Shown: positions 16,708 through 24,687 of the stretch, in pieces
How the letters are laid out: every line of letters begins with the position of its first letter
How positions within the stretch are numbered: position 1 is the stretch's first letter
Source of the DNA: Porticoccus sp. W117
GTDB taxonomy: Bacteria; Pseudomonadota; Gammaproteobacteria; Pseudomonadales; Porticoccaceae
NCBI RefSeq assembly: GCF_030341905.1
Contig: NZ_JATAAF010000024.1
Coordinates: forward strand, 1-43,470
Length of the DNA stretch: 43,470 nt
Direction of reading: 5' to 3'
Made by a program: the position numbers and the translations under genes
Notes under the pieces: model-generated
What the model saw: only the letters and a program-made list of their open reading frames with translations
Databases searched by the model: none
Told to the model about the DNA's origin: nothing

Positions 16708-18138
16708 TTAACCGACGCCTTTGGCCAATTCCTCTTTCAAGTCCTTCTCCATTTTACGGGTGGCCTCAAGCTCTCTAATACGGCTTTTTACGTAGGCCGC
16801 CCAGGATTGGGCATTTTTCTTCATTTTGTCGTGCTTGGACGCTCTTTCAAAGGCTTTGGCGGCTTTGGCATAGGACTTCAAATAGAACAGTGCCTCGCCT
16901 TCGCGCATGTGGCTAAGCCCCGGTTGCCTGCCCTGATCTTTCAACTTCTGGGCTTTGCGGGCCGTATCCACAGCTTTCTGGTAAGAGCCAACACTGGTGT
17001 ATTCGCCTGAAAGTGCGTTCATCATATCGACATCATTGGGGTCGAGTTTGATATAGCGCTCCAGAACCTTGATGCCTTCTTTGCGCTCACCCGCCTGACT
17101 CAGAGTGAAAAACAAATCTTTCAGGTGCTTTGGATTTTCTTCCAAGTAGCCCTTTTGCAGACCGTATTGGTAAACCTTGGCCATCTGATAAGGAGCACTG
17201 TTGCTGTTGTAGCCATAGGCCAATGCCTTGAGGAACTGAGCTTTGGTTAACTGATCCTGCATAAACAGGGTGTCCAGCAAAACCATAGAATCCACCGGTT
17301 TCTCAAGATCCTGTTGGAAAATAACCGCCAACTCCTGCCAATAACGTTTCTTGGGGAAGTGAGTCACCAGAATCTCGAGAATTTCCGCCACTTTTTTGGG
17401 ATTTTTCTTTTCGTAGTAAATCCCTTTCTGGGTGCGGTACCAACTCTCTTTGGGAAGTTCACCCTTGGCCTTAACATCAGCGATGGCTTCTTCAACCCAC
17501 TCAAGGGACAGATCGTACTCTTTCAGAAAGAAATGAGCCTGACCAATCTGAAATTTTTCCGCAGGCCTGATTTCCTGCCCCATACCCAGCCATTCATGGT
17601 AGTACTTGAGTGCGGTGCGAAAATCGCTGGATGCCATATGCATTTGCGCCAGGGCACTGAGTATCTGGCGAATCGCCGACTCACGCATTTCCGTATGGAA
17701 GGTCAGCAATTTCTCGTAAAACCCTACGATTTTACTGTAGTCACTTTCGTAATTGGGATCTTGCTCACTCTTGATACTTTCCTGGGCAAACTCATAGGCA
17801 ATCTCACGCCACAGGAAACTGACCTTTTCCCCCGGCGCGTATTTGTCGTATCGCGAGCGCATACCCGCAAGCACTTCACCGTATTTTTTCCAGTCCTTTG
17901 CCTCCTCAGCCTTTATCAGCTGATCAATTTTTCGGCCAAAGGACTGGCTCGGCGGCGTAAAACGCTTTTTTTCCTTTTCTTTTTTGTATTTGGATTTTTT
18001 CTCGGGCCAGGTAGCCGCCTCAGCAGAGGCGCCGACATCCACATAGGTTGTCAGCACCGGAGGCGCCGCCATTATGGCCAGAGCCAACGCGCCACCCGTA
18101 GTGGCTTTTATCGCCATTTTGTGAAAACTAAACATCAT
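16708..18138 (-). CDS. Secreted tetratricopeptide-repeat protein of the TonB2 operon
   Basis: The 476-residue protein has an N-terminal signal sequence (hydrophobic GGALALAIMAAPPVLTTYVDV, probable cleavage after ASAEA), then a lysine-rich stretch and a series of helix-turn-helix TPR-like units over about 120-440. Examples are FRTALKYYHEWLGMGQ, GYNSNSAPYQMAKVYQYG, GSYQKAVDTARKAQKL and AKAAKAFERASKHD. It is likely periplasmic. A TPR gene of this kind commonly closes TtpC-TonB2 clusters and may link the energy-transducing complex to the envelope; its exact role is not established. It starts 55 bp after tonB2 and is followed by the operon terminator. GGAG lies upstream of the paired ATGATG. Confidence 0.82.
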   Translation of the reverse strand: MMFSFHKMAIKATTGGALALAIMAAPPVLTTYVDVGASAEAATWPEKKSKYKKEKEKKRFTPPSQSFGRKIDQLIKAEEAKDWKKYGEVLAGMRSRYDKYAPGEKVSFLWREIAYEFAQESIKSEQDPNYESDYSKIVGFYEKLLTFHTEMRESAIRQILSALAQMHMASSDFRTALKYYHEWLGMGQEIRPAEKFQIGQAHFFLKEYDLSLEWVEEAIADVKAKGELPKESWYRTQKGIYYEKKNPKKVAEILEILVTHFPKKRYWQELAVIFQQDLEKPVDSMVLLDTLFMQDQLTKAQFLKALAYGYNSNSAPYQMAKVYQYGLQKGYLEENPKHLKDLFFTLSQAGERKEGIKVLERYIKLDPNDVDMMNALSGEYTSVGSYQKAVDTARKAQKLKDQGRQPGLSHMREGEALFYLKSYAKAAKAFERASKHDKMKKNAQSWAAYVKSRIRELEATRKMEKDLKEELAKGVG

Positions 18139-18193
18139 CTCGCTCCGACTTAATACCTGTCTGAAACCAAATTACTTAACTTGGGACAACCAA

Positions 18194-18826
18194 TCAGCTG
18201 TCTTTCTCCAGCTCAAAGGTAAACTGGTAAGTGGTAATAAATTCAACCGGCTGGTTATCTTCCATTTTCGGTTTGAACTTCAGCTTTTTGGCCGCTCGTA
18301 TGGATTCGCTATTAAACACCGTGCTGGGCTTAAAGCTGCCATCTTTATTTTTCACCTGGCCGTCAACTACTCTGGGGTCTAACACAACACCATTAACGGA
18401 TACGGTGAATTCCACCACCACAAAACCTTCCAGCCCACGTTCCAAAGCACGTTGTGGGTAACGGGGTGCCACCCGCTTGATGGGGCGGGCTTCACTGTTG
18501 CCACCAAAACCACCAGAGCCAATATTAAGGCCAGAATCAACTCGAGGGGCGTCAATATTCACCGCCAGTTGCACATCTTCCGCTTTAGCGGCTTGTTGTT
18601 GCACACGGGGCGGTGGTGGTTCTTTGGGCTCCGGTTTTTGAGGGTCAAACTTTTTAAAGTTGTCCTCAATTTCTTCTTCAGCCTGGAAGATGTTGGCCAG
18701 CACTTCACCTTCACCTTCGTCGGGAGCTTCAACATCTGAAGAAACCAGGGTATACATCAGTACCAGCAGACCAAAGGTAATGGTAAAACCCAAGAGACCA
18801 GAGAGGCCTAATCTTACTACCTTCAT
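18194..18826 (-). CDS. tonB: TonB2-type energy transducer
   Basis: This 210-residue protein has one N-terminal membrane anchor (about 9-28), a short proline-rich spacer (PQKPEPKEPPPPR, about 64-76) and a C-terminal TonB domain (about 110-206: RVAPRYPQRALERGLEGFVVVEFTV). TonB proteins carry proton-motive energy from ExbB-ExbD to outer membrane receptors. The short spacer and the cluster context match TonB2 proteins of vibrios rather than the long-spacer TonB1. It starts 3 bp after exbD2, indicating translational coupling. The receptor served is not encoded in the window. Confidence 0.92.
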   Translation of the reverse strand: MKVVRLGLSGLLGFTITFGLLVLMYTLVSSDVEAPDEGEGEVLANIFQAEEEIEDNFKKFDPQKPEPKEPPPPRVQQQAAKAEDVQLAVNIDAPRVDSGLNIGSGGFGGNSEARPIKRVAPRYPQRALERGLEGFVVVEFTVSVNGVVLDPRVVDGQVKNKDGSFKPSTVFNSESIRAAKKLKFKPKMEDNQPVEFITTYQFTFELEKDS

Positions 18827-18829
18827 GTT

Positions 18830-19234
18830 TTACTCCCCTTTGCTCGTGGCAATGATCACACCAGCAACGCCGGCATCTTTGGCAGCGTCGTATACTTTGC
18901 CGACCGCTTCCAGGGTGGATTTCGCATCCACCTGAATGACCACATTACCCTTGGGGTTTTCCAGGAAAAGTCGCTTGATTGTGGGTTTCAAGTCGTTGTC
19001 TTCAACTGGCTTTTTGTCGATGTGAACTTGGTTGTTGGCGTTAACGGAAACCAACACCGAAGTTGGCTTCAGCCGCGCTGTAACGGTTTCTACTTTGTCG
19101 ATTTCCTGTCCCGGCGTCTTGATAAAGGACGCGGTAACAATAAAGAAAATCAACATAATAAAAACCACGTCGAGCATGGGCGTCAGGTCAATGGACTGAC
19201 CCTGTGCATCCGCTTTGCGTGTTCTTTCCCGCAT
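18830..19234 (-). CDS. exbD: ExbD2-like biopolymer transport protein
   Basis: ExbD is the single-span subunit of the TonB energising complex. The 134-residue protein has a short cytoplasmic N-terminus, the family motif IDLTPMLDVVFIMLIFFIVTASF with the proton-path aspartate in MLDVVF (Asp23), and a periplasmic domain. Length is normal. It lies between exbB2 and tonB in the fixed cluster order, with a gap of 74 bp from exbB2 and 3 bp to tonB. I see no separate promoter in the 74-bp gap. Confidence 0.93.
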   Translation of the reverse strand: MRERTRKADAQGQSIDLTPMLDVVFIMLIFFIVTASFIKTPGQEIDKVETVTARLKPTSVLVSVNANNQVHIDKKPVEDNDLKPTIKRLFLENPKGNVVIQVDAKSTLEAVGKVYDAAKDAGVAGVIIATSKGE

Positions 19235-19308
19235 AACAGTTCTCGTTTGCTATGTGACTTGAATGTAAACCATTCAAATTAAAACCACTGAGCCCGGCTG
19301 GGCCGAAC

Positions 19309-19839
19309 TCAGTGATCCATGGTCATATGGTCTTCAAGCAGGCCTTTCTCACGGGTTGAAACCCGATCCAGGTACGTATTACCGAATACACCGGAGATGG
19401 CGGTAACCATGCCAGCCATGGTGGGAATAGTGGCTTTAAAAACACCACTGGCCATGGATTTGGCGTCACCGCCTCCGGTAATACCCATAATGTCGAAGAC
19501 GTGAATCATTCCCCATACAGTGCCCATCAGGCCAAACAGCGGCGCCAGGGCAATCATGGTTTTCACCATGTCCATATTTTCGTCGATTTTCATTTCAACG
19601 CGGGAGATCAACGCATCGCGTACTTGGTGAGCCCGTTTGGAGCGACGCTCGGCGCGCTCCTCCCAGGTGTCAATAGCAGCCTGAACGTCCCCTTTCAGGG
19701 AGGTCTTGAAATACCATACGCGCTCGAATATCAGCGTCCACAACAGGAACAGCAGGGGAACGATGAAATACTTGAGTACTTCTCCCCCCATGTTGAGGAA
19801 ATCCTGAATTCCAGTGAGTGCGTCGTTCAGTGCATCCAT
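19309..19839 (-). CDS. exbB: ExbB2-like MotA/TolQ/ExbB proton channel protein
   Basis: The 176-residue protein has an N-terminal membrane segment (YFIVPLLFLLWTLIFERVWYF), a cytoplasmic loop with many charged residues, and two further C-terminal segments. Those segments carry the family pattern IALAPLFGLMGTVWGMIHVFD and GVFKATIPTMAGMVTAISGV. ExbB forms the pentameric proton channel around ExbD. The short length is typical of the ExbB2 of TtpC-containing clusters, which acts with the larger TtpC. It begins 2 bp after the ttpC stop codon, so the two are translationally coupled. Confidence 0.93.
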   Translation of the reverse strand: MDALNDALTGIQDFLNMGGEVLKYFIVPLLFLLWTLIFERVWYFKTSLKGDVQAAIDTWEERAERRSKRAHQVRDALISRVEMKIDENMDMVKTMIALAPLFGLMGTVWGMIHVFDIMGITGGGDAKSMASGVFKATIPTMAGMVTAISGVFGNTYLDRVSTREKGLLEDHMTMDH

Positions 19840-19841
19840 GA

Positions 19842-21224
19842 TTAATGGCCCTCGGCGTTCTCAGCAACAATACCCGCGCTTTGCTCTTCCAGTATATGGA
19901 GGACACGCTGTGCGCGGCCATTTACCAGGGTATGCAGCAGAATGGTTGGAATGGCAACTACCAGACCCAATACGGTGGTAACCAACGCGGAGGAAATACC
20001 GCCTGCCATGTTTTTCGGGTCGCCGGCGCCGAAGATGGTGATCGCCTGGAAGGTCAGGATCATACCGGTTACGGTACCCAACAGACCCAGCAGCGGTGCC
20101 ACCATGGCAATAATCTTCAACAGGTTGAGACCAGATTCGATGGCCGGGCGCTCTTTCAGCACCGCTTCGTGCAGCTTCAGCTCCAGAGATTCGGCATCGG
20201 CGTTGGGGTTCTCTTCCGCCACTTTCAATACGCGACCCAGCGGGTTGTTGGTATTGGCTGTGGAAGTGTCACGCAGCTGCGCATTCACTTTGGCGCCAAT
20301 GCCAGAGAGAACAACGAAGCGCAACAGTGCCAACAATACGGCGAATACACCCACGCCACTGATGACATAACCAACAAGTCGGCCTTCATGCCATTTTTCA
20401 GTAAGGGTCGGCAAGTCGACCAATTTGGTCATAAGGGTTGGCCCCTGAGCACCTTGCGGATCCAGTGCGGCTGCAGTAAACCCGGAAGTCGCATTACCGA
20501 GTGCGGCAACAGATGAGGTGTAAGAACCCTGCGGCTGACGGGGCAATGAAGAGATGTTGCCAGTCACCTTGTCATAGTTAAGGTACTCATCACCGGATAC
20601 CAGCGCGTAGTTACCCACTCGCATCACTTCGGCGTCCACCTTCTCACCACCGCGGAAAATGGCAGTGTTGTACTTGACGATCTTGGTGCTCTGGTTGATT
20701 TCAAACAGAATCGCCTTCCACATGCCTTCAATTTCACTGATTTCCGGCAGCGTTGGAGTAGCACCTGAAATTTTTGAACGCAGGCTGTCGATTGCCTCAG
20801 TACGACCAGGGTATTGAGCGCTGACAATGGAGTCGCCCAAGTAGCTGATCACGTCACCGGAAGTACCGGACAGGTGGCCAAACAATTCTTTCAATGAACC
20901 CAGACGCTTGTTGTACTGCTCCTGAAGTTCACCAATCGCCCTTTCGTTATCGGCTTCGGTTTTTTCCAGAGCCTCGGATTTTCTCTTTGCGGCATTGAGC
21001 TGCGCCTTGACGTCATTCAGCAGTCTCTGGCGATTTTGTTGCTCGCGCAAAAAGCGCTGCTCGCGCTCGCGATGCTCTTTGGACTCACTGAGAGTGCCCT
21101 GGTCAATCATCTGCAGCAGCTCTTCAAGAGACTTGGCTTTTTCCTCTTCGGCAGCGTTAACAGAGAACGCCAGAGTAGCCGCAGCGACAGCCATCAGGCC
21201 TTTTTTAAGAATTCGCTTGTTCAT
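19842..21224 (-). CDS. ttpC: TtpC-like large MotA/TolQ/ExbB proton channel protein
   Basis: The 460-residue protein has a signal peptide (cleavage near VNA-AEEEKAK), a periplasmic coiled-coil region (about 30-125, rich in E, R, K and Q) and a globular middle part. The C-terminus is an ExbB-like membrane domain with three segments (about 275-300, 360-390, 400-430), including MVAPLLGLLGTVTGMILTFQAI. This is the architecture of TtpC, a fourth inner-membrane component required by TonB2 systems in Vibrio for siderophore-iron uptake. Its start overlaps the DUF3450 stop by one base (TAATG), showing translational coupling. The periplasmic extension may reach toward the outer membrane. Confidence 0.88.
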   Translation of the reverse strand: MNKRILKKGLMAVAAATLAFSVNAAEEEKAKSLEELLQMIDQGTLSESKEHREREQRFLREQQNRQRLLNDVKAQLNAAKRKSEALEKTEADNERAIGELQEQYNKRLGSLKELFGHLSGTSGDVISYLGDSIVSAQYPGRTEAIDSLRSKISGATPTLPEISEIEGMWKAILFEINQSTKIVKYNTAIFRGGEKVDAEVMRVGNYALVSGDEYLNYDKVTGNISSLPRQPQGSYTSSVAALGNATSGFTAAALDPQGAQGPTLMTKLVDLPTLTEKWHEGRLVGYVISGVGVFAVLLALLRFVVLSGIGAKVNAQLRDTSTANTNNPLGRVLKVAEENPNADAESLELKLHEAVLKERPAIESGLNLLKIIAMVAPLLGLLGTVTGMILTFQAITIFGAGDPKNMAGGISSALVTTVLGLVVAIPTILLHTLVNGRAQRVLHILEEQSAGIVAENAEGH

Positions 21225-21991
21225 TATTGTGCCTCCGGCGCTTTGATAGGCATGGTCATAATATCCAGAGTCGCTGTTTTCTTGGCGATACGAATCGCAG
21301 TAGAAATGGCGTTGCGGTACTCACTGGGGTCCAAGGCAACCCAAGCACGGCTGTCCTGATCCCAAACACCGGCTTTGCTCTTGTCTTTGGTCTGATACAC
21401 CAGCGCGGTGCGGCCCATACGGAAGATGTTTACTTCCTGGGGTGCGCCATCCACTTCAATTTCGGTGACGTAGGTGTCGATCTTGTTGCCGTATTCCAGC
21501 TCGATACGGTAAGCCTCCAGCACCTGGCGGAATTTCTCGGCAACACTTTTGCCGGAATCACCCAGGCCTTCGCGGAAGCGTTTCACGCGCCCTTCGCGCT
21601 CTTCCATATCGAACGGCAGGTCGAGGGCAATGTGCTGCTCAAGCCCTTCAATCATGCGCTCAATCAGCGGTGGGATGCTGCGCTCAGTATCCTGAACACC
21701 GGCAATAGACGCTCTGAGGCGGTCCATTTGCAGCTGCTGGTGGGCAATCACCAGCTCTTTCTGGCGGTTGTACACTTTGGTGTCTTCCAGCTCATCGCTG
21801 GCAGTCTGGAAATCCAGCACCAAGTCGTCAGTCGCAGCAGAAATTTTGTCTACACGTTTCTGCGACGCCTGGGCGTTAGCCAATTTCTTTTTACCAGCCT
21901 TGAGAATGTCGTCGACATCAGCGGCCTGTGCACCGGCAGCGCCAACACTGAGTGCGGCGGCGGCAATCATCAGTTTCAAAGAGTGTTTCAT
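21224..21991 (-). CDS. DUF3450 periplasmic coiled-coil protein of the TonB2 operon
   Basis: The 255-residue protein has a clear signal peptide (LMIAAAALSVGAAGAQA, cleavage before ADVDDI). It has a long heptad-rich helical region (about 28-170) and a C-terminal beta-rich domain with VNIFRMGRTALVYQTKDKSKAGVWDQDSRAWVAL. It fits the DUF3450 family, whose function is not established. Its position as first gene of a ttpC-exbB2-exbD2-tonB2-TPR operon is a recurrent arrangement, so it is probably a periplasmic partner of TtpC. A good ribosome site GAGGGA lies just before the ATG. I see no convincing Fur box upstream, so iron control is not shown by the sequence. Confidence 0.85.
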   Translation of the reverse strand: MKHSLKLMIAAAALSVGAAGAQAADVDDILKAGKKKLANAQASQKRVDKISAATDDLVLDFQTASDELEDTKVYNRQKELVIAHQQLQMDRLRASIAGVQDTERSIPPLIERMIEGLEQHIALDLPFDMEEREGRVKRFREGLGDSGKSVAEKFRQVLEAYRIELEYGNKIDTYVTEIEVDGAPQEVNIFRMGRTALVYQTKDKSKAGVWDQDSRAWVALDPSEYRNAISTAIRIAKKTATLDIMTMPIKAPEAQ

Positions 21992-22307
21992 ACGTCCCTC
22001 GATATGGGTATCAAACAGTTATAACGAGCTGCCCTACCATTTCGGGTTAGGCATGGGTCACCGTTTTATGGCAACGGGGCAGCAATTATTAACAGGCGCC
22101 GATTTGTTTGGCAAAGAATGGGGCGGGAAAAGAGGCGTTTTTCTGGAGGCTGTTACCTTAGGTAACAAATGATAAATATGTAGAATTCAAAAAGTAGGCG
22201 TAGGGTGGATTAGACGCGAAGCGGCGTAATCCACCATTTAAAGAATACTCGGTGGGTTACGCTGCGCTAACCCACCCTACATGAGGTTGCTATTACCGCA
22301 CCAAGTG
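21992..22307. other. Intergenic region upstream of the TonB2 operon
   Basis: This 316-bp gap lies between the DUF3450 start and the folA stop. It holds an isolated perfect dyad GTTACCTTAGGTAAC at 22152-22166 and the inverted repeat pair at 22200-22280. The TonB2 operon promoter should lie here; a TATAAC box lies 30-35 bp before the DUF3450 ATG, but no matching -35 is clear. No coding sequence is supported. Confidence 0.6.
22200..22280. repeat. Inverted repeat pair (GTAGGGTGG family)
   Basis: GTAGGGTGGATTAGACGC...AATCCACC (22200-22234) faces GGTGGGTTACGC...TAACCCACCCTAC (22251-22280). Each half is itself a partial palindrome. It lies downstream of folA and could act as a terminator for the lgt-thyA-folA operon. 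Confidence 0.82.
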
Positions 22308-22823
22308 TCAGGAATTACGATCCAGCACCACAAAGTCGTAGCTGTAATCACCACCGGGGTCACCTGCGGTGCGTTGTAATTCGCGCCACTGGCTGTCGTC
22401 CATTTCGGGGAAAAACGCATCGCCTTCAACATCGGCGTTCACTTCGGTGATGTAGAGTCGTTTGGCAAGGGGCAATGCCTGGCGGTAAATCTCCGCTCCG
22501 CCCATTACCATCAGTTCGGACACGCCATCCGCTGTGGCCACCTGTTCTGCCAACTGCAAAGCCTGCTCCAGAGAATGGGCAACTTTTACCGTATCGGGGT
22601 TATCGCACTCGGGGAGCCAGCCAGCTTGTCGGGTAATGACAATATTGGTGCGCCCCGGCAGCGGCCTGCCAATGGATTCCCAGGTTTTGCGCCCCATCAC
22701 CACCGGCTTGCCCATGGTCACCGCCTTGAAATAACGCAGGTCGCCAGACAGATGCCAGGGCAACTCATTGTTGCGGCCAATGGTGCCATTGCGAGCCATA
22801 GCGACGATCAGAGCAATATCCAT
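22308..22823 (-). CDS. folA: Dihydrofolate reductase
   Basis: FolA reduces dihydrofolate to tetrahydrofolate with NADPH, regenerating the cofactor oxidised by ThyA. The 171-residue protein has ALIVAMARNGTIGRNNELPWHL at the N-terminus (Met20-loop region), the catalytic acid in SGDLRYFK (Asp28), VVMGRKTWESIGRPLPGR for NADPH binding and VMGGAEIYRQALP. Length is typical for the chromosomal trimethoprim-sensitive type; I see no resistance hallmark, though sensitivity cannot be read from sequence alone. An AAGGAAA ribosome site overlaps the 12-bp gap to thyA, indicating one operon. Confidence 0.96.
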   Translation of the reverse strand: MDIALIVAMARNGTIGRNNELPWHLSGDLRYFKAVTMGKPVVMGRKTWESIGRPLPGRTNIVITRQAGWLPECDNPDTVKVAHSLEQALQLAEQVATADGVSELMVMGGAEIYRQALPLAKRLYITEVNADVEGDAFFPEMDDSQWRELQRTAGDPGGDYSYDFVVLDRNS

Positions 22824-22835
22824 GGACTTTCCTTT

Positions 22836-23669
<834 letters not shown>

Positions 23670-23694
23670 TAAATTACCCCTTTTTGTAAATGCA

Positions 23695-23788
23695 CGTCAT
23701 TGCGAGGAGCCGCAGGCGACGTGGCAATCTTTTGAATGCGAAGTGGCAGGATGGAGATTGCCGCGTCGCTTCGCTCCTCGCAATGACG
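23695..23788. repeat. Inverted repeat pair (GTCATTGCGAG family), copy 3
   Basis: CGTCATTGCGAGGAGC...GTGGCAATCTTT faces GGAGATTGCCGCGTCGCTTCGCTCC...GCAATGACG. It sits inside the lgt-thyA operon and nearly fills the 120-bp gap, ending within 2 bp of the lgt stop codon. Confidence 0.88.
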
Positions 23789-23789
23789 A

Positions 23790-24572
23790 TTAATCTATTT
23801 TCTTTTTGCGCCAGGCCCAGGCAATCAGCACAATGCCCGCCACCATCATCGGCACACACAACTGCTGGCCGCGCGTCATCCAGTCAAACAGCAGCGGTAT
23901 GCCCTCATCCGGTTCGCGCACAAACTCCACCAGATAACGGAACAGGCCATAAAGAAATAGAAACAGGCCGCCAACTAAACCGGCCGGACGGGGTTTGCGG
24001 CTGACCCAAAAGAGAATGGCGAACAGCAAAATGCCTTCCAGGAACATTTCGTAGAGTTGCGATGGATGGCGCGGCTGGTCGCCAGCACCGGGAAACACCA
24101 TGCCCCACCAGCCATCGGTAGGCCTGCCCCACAGCTCGCCGCCAATAAAATTGCCCAGGCGACCAAAGGCCAACCCCAGCGGCACCATAGGCACAATAAA
24201 TTCAGCTGTGGCCACAAACGGCTTTTTGATACGGCGGCTAAAGCGCCACAGGGCCACCAGCACACCAATCAAACCACCGTGGAAGGCCATACCGCCTTCC
24301 CAGATGCGGAATATCCACAAGGGGTCAGTGATCCAATGACTGAAGTTATAAAAGATTGCTGACCCCAAACGGCCACCAATAATCACACCAAAGGCGATGT
24401 AGACAATCAGGTCTTCCACGTCTTTGGTTTTCACCACCGACCAGGACTGGCGGCTACGGTAACGCGCCAGCAACCAGGCGCTGGCAAACGCCAGCAGATA
24501 CATCACGCCGTACCAGTGAATTTTGACAAATCCCAGGTCAAGGGCGACGGGGTCGATATTGGGGTAAGTCAT
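23790..24572 (-). CDS. lgt: Prolipoprotein diacylglyceryl transferase
   Basis: Lgt transfers diacylglycerol from phosphatidylglycerol to the lipobox cysteine of prolipoproteins in the inner membrane. The 260-residue protein has about seven membrane segments. It carries KIHWYGVMYLLAF near the N-terminus, the conserved WEGGMAFHGGLIG block with the essential histidine region, and the Lgt signature GRLGNFIGGELWGRPTD with its arginine. A C-terminal FLYGLFRYLVEFVREPD is also present. Lgt-thyA-folA adjacency is common in Gammaproteobacteria and supports the call. Upstream lies ppk1 with a 115-bp gap. Confidence 0.96.
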   Translation of the reverse strand: MTYPNIDPVALDLGFVKIHWYGVMYLLAFASAWLLARYRSRQSWSVVKTKDVEDLIVYIAFGVIIGGRLGSAIFYNFSHWITDPLWIFRIWEGGMAFHGGLIGVLVALWRFSRRIKKPFVATAEFIVPMVPLGLAFGRLGNFIGGELWGRPTDGWWGMVFPGAGDQPRHPSQLYEMFLEGILLFAILFWVSRKPRPAGLVGGLFLFLYGLFRYLVEFVREPDEGIPLLFDWMTRGQQLCVPMMVAGIVLIAWAWRKKKID

Positions 24573-24647
24573 TGGCAGGGGGTTCTCGTTGACCGTTGGA
24601 CAGCGAGGGGATTCTAACGTGGATGCTTTGGAATGGCACTACTCGCC

Positions 24648-24675
24648 CGTCATCGCTTCGCTCCCTGGCAATGAC
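24648..24675. repeat. Short half-copy of the GTCATTGCGAG repeat
   Basis: CGTCATCGCTTCGCTCCC...GGCAATGAC resembles the outer ends of the 23695-23788 pair with the middle deleted. It lies in the ppk1-lgt gap. Confidence 0.6.
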
Positions 24676-24687
24676 AAAAATATTGAG

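Noticed and set aside
21992-22199. Fur box controlling the TonB2 operon
   Set aside because: No stretch close to the GATAATGATAATCATTATC consensus was found in the upstream region on either strand.
24648-24675. A full repeat pair in the ppk1-lgt gap
   Set aside because: Only about 28 nt resembling the outer ends is present, so it is reported as a half-copy rather than a complete element.
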